In this document: in pieces, positions 31,873 through 41,349 of the stretch
Position numbering within the stretch: the stretch's first letter is position 1
Layout: the number at the start of each line of letters is the position of its first letter
NCBI GenBank assembly: GCA_964617995.1
Contig: CAZTXD010000015.1
Span: 1-41,984, forward strand
Reading direction: 5' to 3'
Length of the DNA: 41,984 bases
Source: CAZTXD01 sp964617995
GTDB taxonomy: Bacteria > Actinomycetota > Acidimicrobiia > Spongiisociales > ZC4RG35
Translations under genes and position numbers: made by a program
Notes under the pieces: model-generated
Seen by the model: only the letters and a program-made list of their open reading frames with translations
The model's database searches: none
Told to the model about the DNA's origin: nothing

Positions 31873-33510
31873 GTGCCGGCTGGCCGTCTCTATCAGAGGC
31901 TTGCCCGAACGGCCACGGAGCGTGGTCAGGAGAAGGCCCTGACCTTCGTCGAGTCCGGTGGTGGTACGGCGGTCTCATACACGTACAAATCCCTGTTCGA
32001 GCGTGTTGAGCAACTGGCTTCGAGGCTGGCGTCCCGGCATGATGACCCGACTGCTCCTCTCGGACTGCTGCTGGCCTCCCAGGAGGATCAGGTACTCCAC
32101 TATCTCGCCGCTCTCTCTATCGGCGCTGTGCCGGCGATACTGACCCCTCCGAATCGCAAGCTGAACCGAGACTATTACGCCCAGACTATGAGTGGAGTGC
32201 TGCGCCGTAGCCGGTTCGGAGCCCTGGTCACTGATGTAGGCGAGCTCGACTTCGAAGGACTCCAGATGACACCTCACGACCTCAAGGTCAGGTCTGGTCC
32301 CCGACCGCCCCACCATGATGTCGATACCCCCCACCCGCCGATGAAGGCGTCCTTCATGCAGTTCTCGTCGGGTACAACGGGAATCAAGAAGGGTGTGCTC
32401 GTTGATGATGAGGCGGTGATCGAACAGCTGAATGCCTATTCAGCCGCCCTCCAATTGAGTGAAGAGGATTGCATCGTCAGCTGGCTCCCGCTGTATCACG
32501 ACATGGGCTTCATAGCCTGCCTTAACATGCCGCTCGCCTACGGAGTGCACACGGTGATGATCGACCCCATCGATTGGGTCTCCAATCCGGCTATCTACTT
32601 CCGGAAGGTGTCCGAGCACCGGGGGACATTGTCATGGCATCCCAATTTCGCCTTTGCCTTTATGGCCAAGCGTGTACGCGATCGCGCGATCGCGGGCGCG
32701 AATCTGTCTTCTCTGCGAGGATTGATCAATTGCTCTGAGCCGGTGACCTATGACAGCCAGCGGTCGTTCCTGGAGAGGTTCAAGAGTTGGGGTCTCGCAG
32801 AAGACGTCTTCAAAGGTTGTTATGCGATGGCTGAGACCACTTTTGCCCTGACTCACGGTGAGCGGGATGATCCCGGATATCTCGACCCGATCGGTCCGAA
32901 AGAGCATGCACGGTCCCCGGGCCACGCCCAGTATGTCTCTGTGGGACGCCCGCTCACAGGCGTTGAGATGAAGATAATGGACGCCGATCGCCAGGTGGAG
33001 CTGGCAGAGCGCGAGATGGGCGAGATCTGGGTCAGTTCACCGTTCAACTTTTCCGGCTACTTCAACGACGAAGTCGCTACCAGCAGCGCTTTCGTGAGTG
33101 ATTGGTACCGGACCGGCGATCTGGGCTATCGGGTGGGCTCGGCCTTCTATGTCGTTGGGAGGGCCAAAGACCTCTTGATCGTTGCCGGCGTCAATGTGTT
33201 TCCGCAAGAGATAGAGGAAGTGGTGTCCCAAGTCGACGGGGTGCACCCCGGCCGTGTCTCCGTCTTCTCAGTATTCGATGAGTCGCTTCAGACGGAGAAG
33301 GTAGTCGTCGTGGCGGAGTCGGATGGGCATGACGGATCCGATCGACGACAGATCGTGCAGGAGGTCCGTCAGCGGGTACTTGCTGGATTCCAAATCGGGA
33401 ACTTCGAGGTGTCACTGGTGCCCCGCCAATGGTTGGTGAAGAGCACCTCAGGCAAGATGGCCAGAAATGCCAACCGGCAGAAGTGGCTCGAGAAGGTTGA
33501 CGCCGTGTGA
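31873..33510 (+). CDS. acyl-AMP ligase (FAAL-like adenylating enzyme)
   Basis: This 545-residue enzyme belongs to the ANL adenylating superfamily. It has the P-loop FSSGTTGIKKGV, the segment WLPLYHDMGF that is characteristic of fatty-acyl-AMP ligases and close relatives, YAMAETTFALT, WYRTGDLG (A7/A8 region), GRAKDLLIVAGVNVFPQEIE and the catalytic lysine K528 in STSGKMARN. Such enzymes activate a carboxylic acid with ATP and load it on an acyl carrier protein. The obvious acceptor is the carrier domain encoded two bases upstream. The start is GTG at 31873. Long-chain fatty acid is the default substrate for FAALs, but short hydroxy or amino acids cannot be excluded by eye. Confidence 0.85.
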   Translation: MPAGRLYQRLARTATERGQEKALTFVESGGGTAVSYTYKSLFERVEQLASRLASRHDDPTAPLGLLLASQEDQVLHYLAALSIGAVPAILTPPNRKLNRDYYAQTMSGVLRRSRFGALVTDVGELDFEGLQMTPHDLKVRSGPRPPHHDVDTPHPPMKASFMQFSSGTTGIKKGVLVDDEAVIEQLNAYSAALQLSEEDCIVSWLPLYHDMGFIACLNMPLAYGVHTVMIDPIDWVSNPAIYFRKVSEHRGTLSWHPNFAFAFMAKRVRDRAIAGANLSSLRGLINCSEPVTYDSQRSFLERFKSWGLAEDVFKGCYAMAETTFALTHGERDDPGYLDPIGPKEHARSPGHAQYVSVGRPLTGVEMKIMDADRQVELAEREMGEIWVSSPFNFSGYFNDEVATSSAFVSDWYRTGDLGYRVGSAFYVVGRAKDLLIVAGVNVFPQEIEEVVSQVDGVHPGRVSVFSVFDESLQTEKVVVVAESDGHDGSDRRQIVQEVRQRVLAGFQIGNFEVSLVPRQWLVKSTSGKMARNANRQKWLEKVDAV

Positions 33511-33604
33511 CACGGACTCCCATCTTCAGGGTTCGCTGCGGGTGGCCTTGCGTCACCAAGCGCGCGAGACCACTTGTCGGGGAGAAGACTGAAGGGAAGG
33601 GAAT

Positions 33605-34020
33605 ATGAAGGCAGTGATTCTGGCGGTGACGGCGTTGCGGATGTGAACACTACCGACCTGATTGCATTCCACCGTGAGCAAGGACGACAGGCGACCATGA
33701 CCGTGGTGCAGCCTGCAGGGAGATTCGGAGCCGTGACTCTGCATGCCGGACAGACTGGTAGCGACAGCTTCATGGAGAAGTCAAACGGCGACGGGGCCTG
33801 GATCAATGGGGGCTTTTTCGTCCTCGAACCTACGGTCATTGATCGAATCGGGGGCGACTCCACCGTTTGGGAGCAGCAGCCGATGCGAGAGATGGCCCGG
33901 GACGGACAGCTATCCGCATATCGTCACGACGGGTTCTGGCAGCCGATGGACACGCTTAGGGACAAATCCGTCCTGGAGTCACATTGGGCGTCGGGCGATC
34001 CCCCCTGGAACGTCTGGTAG
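33605..34020 (+). pseudogene. glucose-1-phosphate cytidylyltransferase (RfbF-like), internal deletion
   Basis: After a strong GAAGGGAAGGG ribosome-binding site the ATG at 33605 reads MKAVILA, the invariant start of sugar nucleotidyltransferases, and is then joined directly, out of frame, to GDGVADVNTTDLIAFHREQG and the rest of the C-terminal half: INGGFFVLEP and HDGFWQPMDTLRDK, ending in PPWNVW. The missing part, about 120 codons, includes the GGxGTRL nucleotide-binding loop. The junction lies in GGCGGTGACGG, where a short direct match could have mediated the deletion. The gene would have made CDP-glucose for a CDP-dideoxy sugar. As it stands it is dead. Confidence 0.8.
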
Positions 34021-34023
34021 CGG

Positions 34024-34254
34024 GTGATCATCACAGGAACCACAAGAGGTCTGGGAGATACAGGACGGTTGACCGTTAGCGGTTTATCCGAGCTTTTGGC
34101 TCGACCGAGAACAGACCAGACGGCATCGTTTGGCTCACCGTTCGAGGCAAGGTATTCCACTTTCTTGGCTTCCATCACAGATGAGTGCGGGGCGGGGACT
34201 GCCTTGGCATCCGAACTTCCTGGCGCGATGGCCCTCACGCAAAGTGTGCAGTAG
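34024..34254 (+). pseudogene. N-terminal relic of a short-chain dehydrogenase
   Basis: Three bases after the broken cytidylyltransferase a GTG opens VIITGTTRGLG, the glycine-rich NAD(P)-binding loop of a short-chain dehydrogenase, but the following residues (DTGRLTVSGLSELLARP) no longer look like that family and the frame ends after 76 codons. The likely explanation is a second deletion in the same decaying CDP-sugar segment. The assignment rests on 11 residues and on position. Confidence 0.4.
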
Positions 34255-34574
34255 CCCGCGACGGGATCCGTGAACTCACGGCATGGCCACGGCTGCTATT
34301 AGCTGTCGACACCGTCGCTGAGGACCTCAACCAACTCCTCTGCGGCTGGGCGGGCTCGTTCCGACGTAGAAACTTCACCCGCATGTTTGACAAGACTAGA
34401 AATATGGGGTGCGGCTGGCGTTTCTCTTCGATCGCCGCCCGGCTACGTTCGAGAGTACGCTGTGGGCGTCGAGTATCCGTGAATGCCACAAGGATCTGCA
34501 CACCTTCATCTCGCGAGTATCAGAATCTCATCCGTCGATCCATCGCAATGTCGGGCAGGGCGTAGCCTGACTGT
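34255..34574. other. 320-base region without a recognisable gene
   Basis: Both strands contain open frames of about 90-125 codons here, but none has a plausible ribosome-binding site or a motif I recognise, and the encoded residues are rich in arginine and serine as expected of random high-GC sequence. It probably is degenerate remains of the lost genes. A TTGACA hexamer at 34387-34392 has no matching -10 element. Confidence 0.5.
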
Positions 34575-35696
34575 ATGACCTCTAGGCCTCGAATCTACTT
34601 GTCGTCACCACACGTTACGGCTACTGACGAAGAGGCGTTGCTGCGAGCATTGGTCAGCGGCTGGGTCGCCCCTCTCGGTCCAGAGGTCGACGCTTTCGAA
34701 GCAGAGTTGGCCGGGGTGACGGGTAGGAGCCACGGGGTGGCTCTCTCCAGCGGCACCGCGGGGCTACATCTCGCTTTGCTGCTCAACGGTGTCGAACCGG
34801 GTGACCAAGTACTGGTCTCCACCTTCACCTTCTCAGCGACGGTCAACGCCATCAGATACGTTGGGGCGGAGCCGGTGTTTATCGACTCCGACACCGAGAC
34901 CTGGAACATGGATCCGTCCCTCTTGCAGGCAGCGCTCGCCGACGGCGACTACGCCGCATGCATCCCCGTGGACATATATGGGCAGTGCGCCGACTACTCG
35001 TCGATCGTCCCGATGTGCGCAGAGCGTGGCTTGCCCATCATCGAGGACGCCGCCGAAGCGCTAGGCGCCTTTCATCATGGCCAGCCCGCCGGATCGTTCG
35101 GTGGGATGGCCGCCCTTTCGTTCAACGGGAACAAGATCATCACCACGAGTGGTGGTGGTGCTCTGGTCACCGACGACGACGGGTGGGCCGAGAGGGCCCG
35201 CTTCCTTGCCACCCAGGCCCGCGACCCGGCTCCCCACTATCAACACAGCGAGATCGGGTACAACTACCGCATGTCCAACCTGCTCGCCGCTCTGGGGCGA
35301 TCGCAGCTATCCGACCTCGACCGTCGGGTTCAGGCGAGACGCGGTCACAACGCCGCGTATCGAGAGGCGCTGGGAGACCTCCCCGGGGTCGGGTGGATGT
35401 CCGAGGCGCCAGGATCGTATTCGACTTTCTGGCTGACGTGCCTCACGATCGATCCCGAAGTTGCCGGGACAGACCGGGAGGAGGTGCGGCTGCACCTGGA
35501 GTCGCTCGACATCGAATCAAGACCCGCGTGGAAGCCGATGCATCTCCAACCGGTGTTCGAGACATTCAAGGTCTACGGAGGAGACGTCTCGGCGCGAATC
35601 TTCGAACACGGCCTGTGCCTGCCCAGTGGATCGTCACTAACCGAGGAGGACCGCCAGCGGGTGATCGCCGGAGTCAGGGCGATGTTCGGCCGATGA
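34575..35696 (+). CDS. DegT/DnrJ/EryC1-family PLP aminotransferase
   Basis: This 373-residue PLP enzyme makes amino sugars from keto-sugar nucleotides. It has the family's ALSSGTAGLHLAL region, the FTFSATVNAI strand, the IIEDAAEALGAF segment with the aspartate that pairs with the pyridine nitrogen, and the PLP lysine K187 in LSFNGNKIITTSGGG. Later GYNYRMSNLLAALG is the usual interface helix. It looks like a PglE-type enzyme acting on UDP-4-keto-6-deoxy sugars, the product expected from the FlaA1-like dehydratase at 7584. Its stop overlaps acpS as ATGA, so the glycan locus and the housekeeping operon are fused transcriptionally at this point. Confidence 0.9.
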   Translation: MTSRPRIYLSSPHVTATDEEALLRALVSGWVAPLGPEVDAFEAELAGVTGRSHGVALSSGTAGLHLALLLNGVEPGDQVLVSTFTFSATVNAIRYVGAEPVFIDSDTETWNMDPSLLQAALADGDYAACIPVDIYGQCADYSSIVPMCAERGLPIIEDAAEALGAFHHGQPAGSFGGMAALSFNGNKIITTSGGGALVTDDDGWAERARFLATQARDPAPHYQHSEIGYNYRMSNLLAALGRSQLSDLDRRVQARRGHNAAYREALGDLPGVGWMSEAPGSYSTFWLTCLTIDPEVAGTDREEVRLHLESLDIESRPAWKPMHLQPVFETFKVYGGDVSARIFEHGLCLPSGSSLTEEDRQRVIAGVRAMFGR

Positions 35697-36073
35697 GGAT
35701 CCTCGGGCTCGGTGTCGATCTCGCCGACATCGACCGTGTTGGACATGTGCTCGCCAAGTATCCCCGGTTCGCTGAGCGTTGCTTCACTGAGCACGAACGG
35801 GAATACGCATTCAAGTTCGCCAAGCCGGAGCGGCGGCTAGCAGCCCGATTCGCCGGTAAGGAGGCGGTGATGAAGTCGATGGGCACCGGATGGCGGAGGA
35901 TCCGCTGGCAAGACATCGAGATCACCGGTGGAGGAAAGCCCACCGTGCGGATGACCGGAAGCGCCGCTCTACGCGCCGAGCAACTCGGCGTGACCGAGGT
36001 TCTGGTGACGATCACCCACACCGACACCTCGGCCCTGGTGATGGCAGTGGCGGTAGGCGAGCACGACACGTGA
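35693..36073 (+). CDS. acpS: holo-[acyl-carrier-protein] synthase
   Basis: This 126-residue phosphopantetheinyl transferase moves phosphopantetheine from coenzyme A to the conserved serine of acyl carrier proteins. The motifs are GVDLADIDR at the N-terminus (magnesium-binding aspartate), RFAGKEAVMKSMGTG in the middle and VTITHTD near the C-terminus, matching the family's S/T-HD element in altered form. The length is typical. The start is ATG at 35693 in an ATGA overlap, and the stop overlaps nnr as GTGA. It could also activate the carrier domain of the gene at 31004, although its position with nnr and alr is the normal housekeeping one. Confidence 0.92.
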   Translation: MRILGLGVDLADIDRVGHVLAKYPRFAERCFTEHEREYAFKFAKPERRLAARFAGKEAVMKSMGTGWRRIRWQDIEITGGGKPTVRMTGSAALRAEQLGVTEVLVTITHTDTSALVMAVAVGEHDT

Positions 36074-37433
36074 AGCCCGTCCTCACCGCCGACGAGTACC
36101 GCCGGGTCGATAAGGCGTACACCGGTGATTTGACCCAGGCCATGGACCGAGCTGGTCATGCGATTGCCCTCGCTGCCGCCCGCCACGGGGCGACATACGG
36201 AAAGCGCGTCGCAGTCCTGGCCGGTCCGGGTAACAACGGTGGCGACGGGTACGTGGCGGCGCGATACCTGAAGGAGAGGGGGGCGCATGTCATCGTCCAT
36301 GCGCTTGCCGACCCGACGACGCCCGAGGCGGCCGATGCCGCCGCCAAGTCGGCATCGGCCGGGGTTCGGGTCAGTGAGATTGGTGCACTCAAGGAGTCCG
36401 ACCTCGTGATCGACGCCCTGTTCGGAGGCGGAGCGCGAAGAGGCTTGCCACACGATGTGGCCGCCTGGATGCAGACGACTGCCCCTGTCGTCTCTGTCGA
36501 CTACCCGACCGGTCTCGACCCCGACACCGGCAAGGTCGACGAGGCAGCCTTCCACGCCGTCGAGACCGTCACCTTTTCCACTCTCAAGACCGGACACGTC
36601 CTGGGCGCTGGGCCGGACCACTGCGGAGTGGTGACCGTTGCCGACATCGGCATCCACGGGGGAGAGCCGTCGATGTTCGTCGCCGAGGAATCCGACGCCC
36701 TGCGCCCCGGACGGGCCCGACAGACGCACAAGTGGTCGGCAGGGTCGGTCCTCGTGCTGGCTGGCTCGTCCGGGCTCCTGGGAGCTTCGATCCTCGCCGG
36801 GCGGGCCGCACTCAACTTCGGCGCGGGCACCGTCTACCTGGCCTCCGAGCGGCTCGATCAAGTTCAACAGATCGCTCCCGAACTGCCTGCTCTCGACTTC
36901 GAACAAGCAGCCGATGCGGTGAAGCGGTTCGACGTCATCGTCGCCGGGCCCGGGTTGGCCGAGGGTGACACTGCTCGGATTCGCCCCGTCCTGGGCGCGG
37001 CGGACAAGGTGGTGCTCGACGCCGGAGGTCTCATCCCTTCGATGCTCCAGGTGGCCAAGGAGGGCGGTGCCGAGGTGGTGGTCACTCCCCACGACGCCGA
37101 GTTCGTCCGGGTCGCCGGAGTAGGAGCGGGGGTCTACGCGGTGCGGTCATTCGCCGAGCGAGAGGGCATCGCGGCGCTGCGGAAGGGCAACCCCACCATG
37201 ATCAGCGACGGCGGCCTGCCGGTGCTGGTGGACACCGGAGGCCCCGAGCTTGCCTCCATCGGCACCGGTGACGTCCTCGCCGGTATGATCGCCGCTCTCT
37301 GGGCGCGCGGCCTCAACGGGATGCAGGCGGCCACCTCCGGCGCCTACTGGCACGGGGTGGCCGGGGCCGACCTCGCCCGACACCAAACCGTCACCGCCGA
37401 CGTGCTCGCCGACTACATATCGGTCTACGTATA

Positions 37434-37434
<1 letters not shown>
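36070..37434 (+). CDS. nnr: bifunctional NAD(P)H-hydrate epimerase and ADP-dependent dehydratase
   Basis: This 454-residue protein repairs hydrated NAD(P)H. Residues 1 to about 200 are the YjeF_N epimerase domain, with GPGNNGGDGYVAARYL and SVDYPTGLDPDTG. Residues about 215-454 are the ADP-dependent dehydratase of ribokinase fold, with HKWSAGSVLVLAGSSGLLGA, DAGGLIP, VVTPHDAEFVR and GTGDVLAGMIAALWARG, where the GTGDVLAG loop holds the catalytic aspartate. The start is the GTG at 36070 in a GTGA overlap; the frame stays open further upstream but only re-reads acpS. It shares one base with alr (TAGTG). Confidence 0.92.
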
Positions 37435-38503
<1,069 letters not shown>

Positions 38504-38507
<4 letters not shown>

Positions 38508-39385
38508 ACGAGAGCATCACTGCGATTCCCGGGGTCGAGGTCGGCCACTGGACCGACCACGAGGCGATGACCGGGTGCACCGTGGTGGTGCTCCCTGAGC
38601 CCAATGTCGTCGCCGGAGAAGCTCGCGGAGCTGCTCCCGGCACCCGGGAATACGCCCTTCTTCAGCCGGGGATGAGAGTGGAACAGGCCCAGGCGATCCT
38701 CCTCACCGGGGGGAGCGCATTCGGTCTCTCCGCCGCCGAAGGGGTGGTCCGTGGACTGGAGTCCGACGGCCGGGGACACGAGACACCGGTGGGCCGGGTC
38801 CCCATCGTCCCCGGGGCGGTGATCTTCGACCTCTTCCCCGACTTCGGTGCGCGGCCGGGACCCGACGAAGGGGAAGCGGCTTATCGGGCCAGGTCGTCCG
38901 ACCCGATCACCTCTGGTCTGGTCGGCGCGGGAACCGGTGCCACCGTGTCGAAGTGGCGCGGGTTCGAGTTCCGGCGACCGGGTGGGCTGGGCACCGCGGT
39001 CAAGCCGGCTGGAGATGCCATGGTCGGGGCGCTGGTAGTGGTCAACGCGGTGGGAGACATTTTCTCGCTCGAGGGCGATTCGCTTACCGGCGGGCCCTTG
39101 GAGCCGGGGCCGCCTCAGCTCGCCCCCGAGGCGTTCACCAACACCACGCTCGTGGTCCTGGCCACCGATGCTCGGCTGAGCCGGCTGCAGCTGTTCCGTC
39201 TCGTGGTCAGGGCCCATGACGCCCTGGCCGCCTGTATACGCCCGGTGCACACCGACTTCGATGGGGATGTCGTGTTCGCTGCCTCCACAGGGTCGGTTGA
39301 CGCAGAGGTGCACACCCTCGCCGAGGCTGCCTTTGGAGCTACGGGACGCGCCATCGAAAATGCGGTGCGGGCTTCCAATTCCTGA
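38504..39385 (+). CDS. P1 family peptidase (DmpA/S58-type)
   Basis: This 293-residue member of the P1/DmpA peptidase family is a group of self-cleaving N-terminal nucleophile aminopeptidases. The N-terminal part has ITAIPGVEVGHWTDHEAMTG and LLTGGSAFGLSAAEGV. The middle part has GTGATVSKWRG and GGLGTAVKP. The expected autoprocessing site lies at FTNTTLVVLATDARL, where a threonine takes the nucleophile position that is serine in DmpA. The physiological substrate is unknown; the family often acts on D- or beta-amino acid peptides, and its place after alanine racemase is suggestive but not proof. It is translationally coupled to alr. Confidence 0.87.
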
Positions 39386-39411
39386 GCCCGACTTGCCACA
39401 ATGAGAGACCG

Positions 39412-40184
39412 TTGATCCCAGCCACACCAGCCTTCCTCGAACTCCGCGATCAAGCCATGTCATGTACGGCATGNNNNNNNNNNNNNNNNNNNNNNNNNNN
39501 NNNNNNNNNNNNNNNNNNNNNNNNNNNNNNNNNNNNNNNNNNNNNNNNNNNNNNNNNNNNNNNNNNNNNNNNNCAGCCACACCAGCCTTCCTCGAACTCC
39601 GCGATCAAGCCATGTCATGTACGGCATGCCGTCTCGCCGAGACCCGCACCAACGTCGTCTTTGGTGTCGGCGACCCCGACGCCCGGTTGATGCTGGTCGG
39701 CGAGGCACCCGGGAAGAACGAGGACCTCCAGGGTGAGCCGTTCGTGGGAGCCGCTGGCCAGCTCCTCGACGAGCTGCTCGCCGGGATCGGCGTGAAGCGG
39801 GAGGAGGTCTACATAGCCAACGTCCTCAAGTGCCGTCCCCCGGGGAATCGGGACCCGAAGCCCGACGAGATCGACTCCTGCAAGGGCTACCTGCGCTCCC
39901 AGATCCGGATGATCCACCCCGAAGTGGTGGTGACCCTGGGGAATTTCGCCACCAAGCTGCTCCTGTCCACCGAGATGGGGATCACCCGCATGCGCGGGCG
40001 GCGATTCAACTGGTGGCTGGGAGCGACCCTGATCCCCACTTTCCATCCGGCGGCGGCGTTGCGGGGTCGCCCTCAGGTCAAAGAGCAGATGCAGGAGGAT
40101 TTCGCCCTCGCCAGCCAAGTCATGACGGAGAGCACAGCGACCGAGACGCCGGAGGAAGCAGTCCAGCCAAGTCTGGACTTGTGA
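39412..40184 (+). CDS. udg: family 4 uracil-DNA glycosylase (split by an assembly gap)
   Basis: This iron-sulfur uracil-DNA glycosylase removes uracil from DNA. If the 100 N and one 55-base copy are removed, the frame before and after the gap joins exactly and encodes 205 residues from a TTG at 39412. The four cluster cysteines are in SCTACRLAE and in KCRPPGNRDP followed by EIDSC. The active-site motif is GEAPGKNEDLQGEPFVGAAG, and the late loop is FHPAAALRG. All match family 4. As deposited, the gene is interrupted only by the artefact, not by mutation. The TTG start is weakly supported by GAGAGACC upstream. The stop overlaps tsaE by one base (TGATG). Confidence 0.9.
39419..39473 (+). repeat. 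left copy of the 55-base contig-end overlap
   Basis: This segment is identical, base for base, to 39574-39628 on the other side of the run of N. It is best explained as two contig ends that overlap by one 55-base k-mer and were placed side by side during scaffolding. Confidence 0.9.
39474..39573. other. assembly gap of exactly 100 N
   Basis: The run has the arbitrary length often used for gaps of unknown size. It lies inside the uracil-DNA glycosylase gene between identical 55-base flanks. Collapsing the flanks removes 155 bases and restores the reading frame, so no sequence is likely to be missing. Confidence 0.95.
39574..39628 (+). repeat. right copy of the 55-base contig-end overlap
   Basis: Identical to 39419-39473. 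It continues without a break into the glycosylase coding sequence after the shared GGCATG. Confidence 0.9.
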
Positions 40185-40636
40185 TGGTCGAAGTGCTTTG
40201 TGCCACGCCCAATGACACCGAGGCCCTGGGAAGCCGTCTCGCCTCGAGCCTCCGCCCCGGCGACGTCGTCGTTCTCGCTGGGGGTCTCGGGGCCGGCAAG
40301 ACCCTCTTCACCAGAGGCCTCGCCACCGGTCTCGGGGTCGAGGATCAAGTGGTGAGCCCGTCCTTCGTCCTGGTGCGGGAGTATCGCAGCGGGTTCCTGC
40401 CGGTGGTCCACGTCGACGTCTACCGGCTCGGCTCGATGAACGAATTCGACGACCTCGACGTCCTGGAGATGTCGAAGAACGGCGTCCTTGTCATCGAGTG
40501 GGGTGAGGCCGTCGAGTCAGTGCTGCCCACCGACTATCTCAAGGTCGAATTCGAGGTGCTCGAAGACGGGTCTCGCCTCCTCCGCTTCAAAGGTGAGGGG
40601 TCGTGGTCCGAGCGCGATCTCGGAGGGTTGTCGTGA
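40184..40636 (+). CDS. tsaE: tRNA t6A biosynthesis ATPase TsaE
   Basis: This 150-residue P-loop ATPase of the threonylcarbamoyladenosine pathway cooperates with TsaB and TsaD. It has Walker A GLGAGKT at 34-40, the switch SPSFVLVREY, VVHVDVYRL and the closing VLVIEWGEAVE, all characteristic of TsaE. The ATG at 40184 shares one base with the udg stop; a GTG one codon earlier is possible. The frame remains open far upstream but only as a shadow of udg. The stop overlaps tsaB as GTGA (40633-40636). Confidence 0.93.
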   Translation: MVEVLCATPNDTEALGSRLASSLRPGDVVVLAGGLGAGKTLFTRGLATGLGVEDQVVSPSFVLVREYRSGFLPVVHVDVYRLGSMNEFDDLDVLEMSKNGVLVIEWGEAVESVLPTDYLKVEFEVLEDGSRLLRFKGEGSWSERDLGGLS

Positions 40637-41349
40637 GACTGCTCGCCATCGAGACCGCCACTCCGGGCTCGTCGGTGGCGGTGGTGCAGGATCGCAGCAC
40701 CCTCGCCGCCGCTTCCCGGATCGACCGGGTCGGCCACGCCGGATTCCTCGTCCCTGCCATCGACTTCTGCTTCGACCAGGTCGGATGGTCACCCGACGAC
40801 CTCGACGCCATCGTCGTCGACATCGGGCCCGGGCTCTACACCGGTATCCGGGTCGGTTTGGCGACGGCTCAGGGCCTGGCGGCCGCGTTCGGCATTCCCC
40901 TGATCCCCGCGGTTGCGGTGGACGCGCTCGCCCTCGAGGCGCGCACCGGGCACCGCACCATATGGGCGATTGTCGACGCCCGCCGCGGGGAGTTCGCCGT
41001 TGCCCGTTACCGGCCGGTCCCGGGCGGTGTGGTCCGGGAGTCGGCCACCGAGCTCATGGATCCCGAAGAGTTCAAGGCCACACTGCTTTCCACTGCGGAC
41101 GACAGCCTGGTGGTGGGCGACGCCGCCGAGTTGCCGGAGGGCTTCTTCCGGGGGATGCACCATGTCAAGACCGGGAAACCCCGCTATCCCTACGCGGTGG
41201 CCCTGGCCGAGATCGGAGCCGGCAAGTACGACCGCGACGAATATCCCTCCCCGGACGACATCAGACCGCTGTACATGCGGGAACCCGATGTGACCATCAA
41301 CTGGGAGAAGCTGAGACAGGAGGGTCCATGGGGACAGCAGTCAGCGTGA
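40633..41349 (+). CDS. tsaB: tRNA t6A biosynthesis protein TsaB
   Basis: This 238-residue ASKHA-fold protein is the non-catalytic partner of TsaD. It starts MRLLAIETATPGSSVAVV, followed by the conserved IDFCFDQVGWSPDDLDAIVV and GPGLYTGIRVGLATAQGLA, which resembles the TsaB signature GPGSFTGxRIG with tyrosine for phenylalanine. The C-terminal lobe is shorter and less conserved, as usual. The start is the GTG in a GTGA overlap with tsaE. The 3' end overlaps rimI by 22 bases. Confidence 0.93.
   Translation: MRLLAIETATPGSSVAVVQDRSTLAAASRIDRVGHAGFLVPAIDFCFDQVGWSPDDLDAIVVDIGPGLYTGIRVGLATAQGLAAAFGIPLIPAVAVDALALEARTGHRTIWAIVDARRGEFAVARYRPVPGGVVRESATELMDPEEFKATLLSTADDSLVVGDAAELPEGFFRGMHHVKTGKPRYPYAVALAEIGAGKYDRDEYPSPDDIRPLYMREPDVTINWEKLRQEGPWGQQSA

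Noticed and set aside
35693..36073. acpS as a dedicated member of the transferase-ACP and ligase module
   Set aside because: Its tight coupling to nnr and alr is the ordinary housekeeping arrangement in Actinobacteria; it may serve the module but was probably not recruited for it.
35674..37092. Long leftward open frame (about 470 codons) opposite acpS and nnr
   Set aside because: It is a high-GC shadow of two unmistakable genes on the plus strand; its residues match no family and no ribosome-binding site precedes it.
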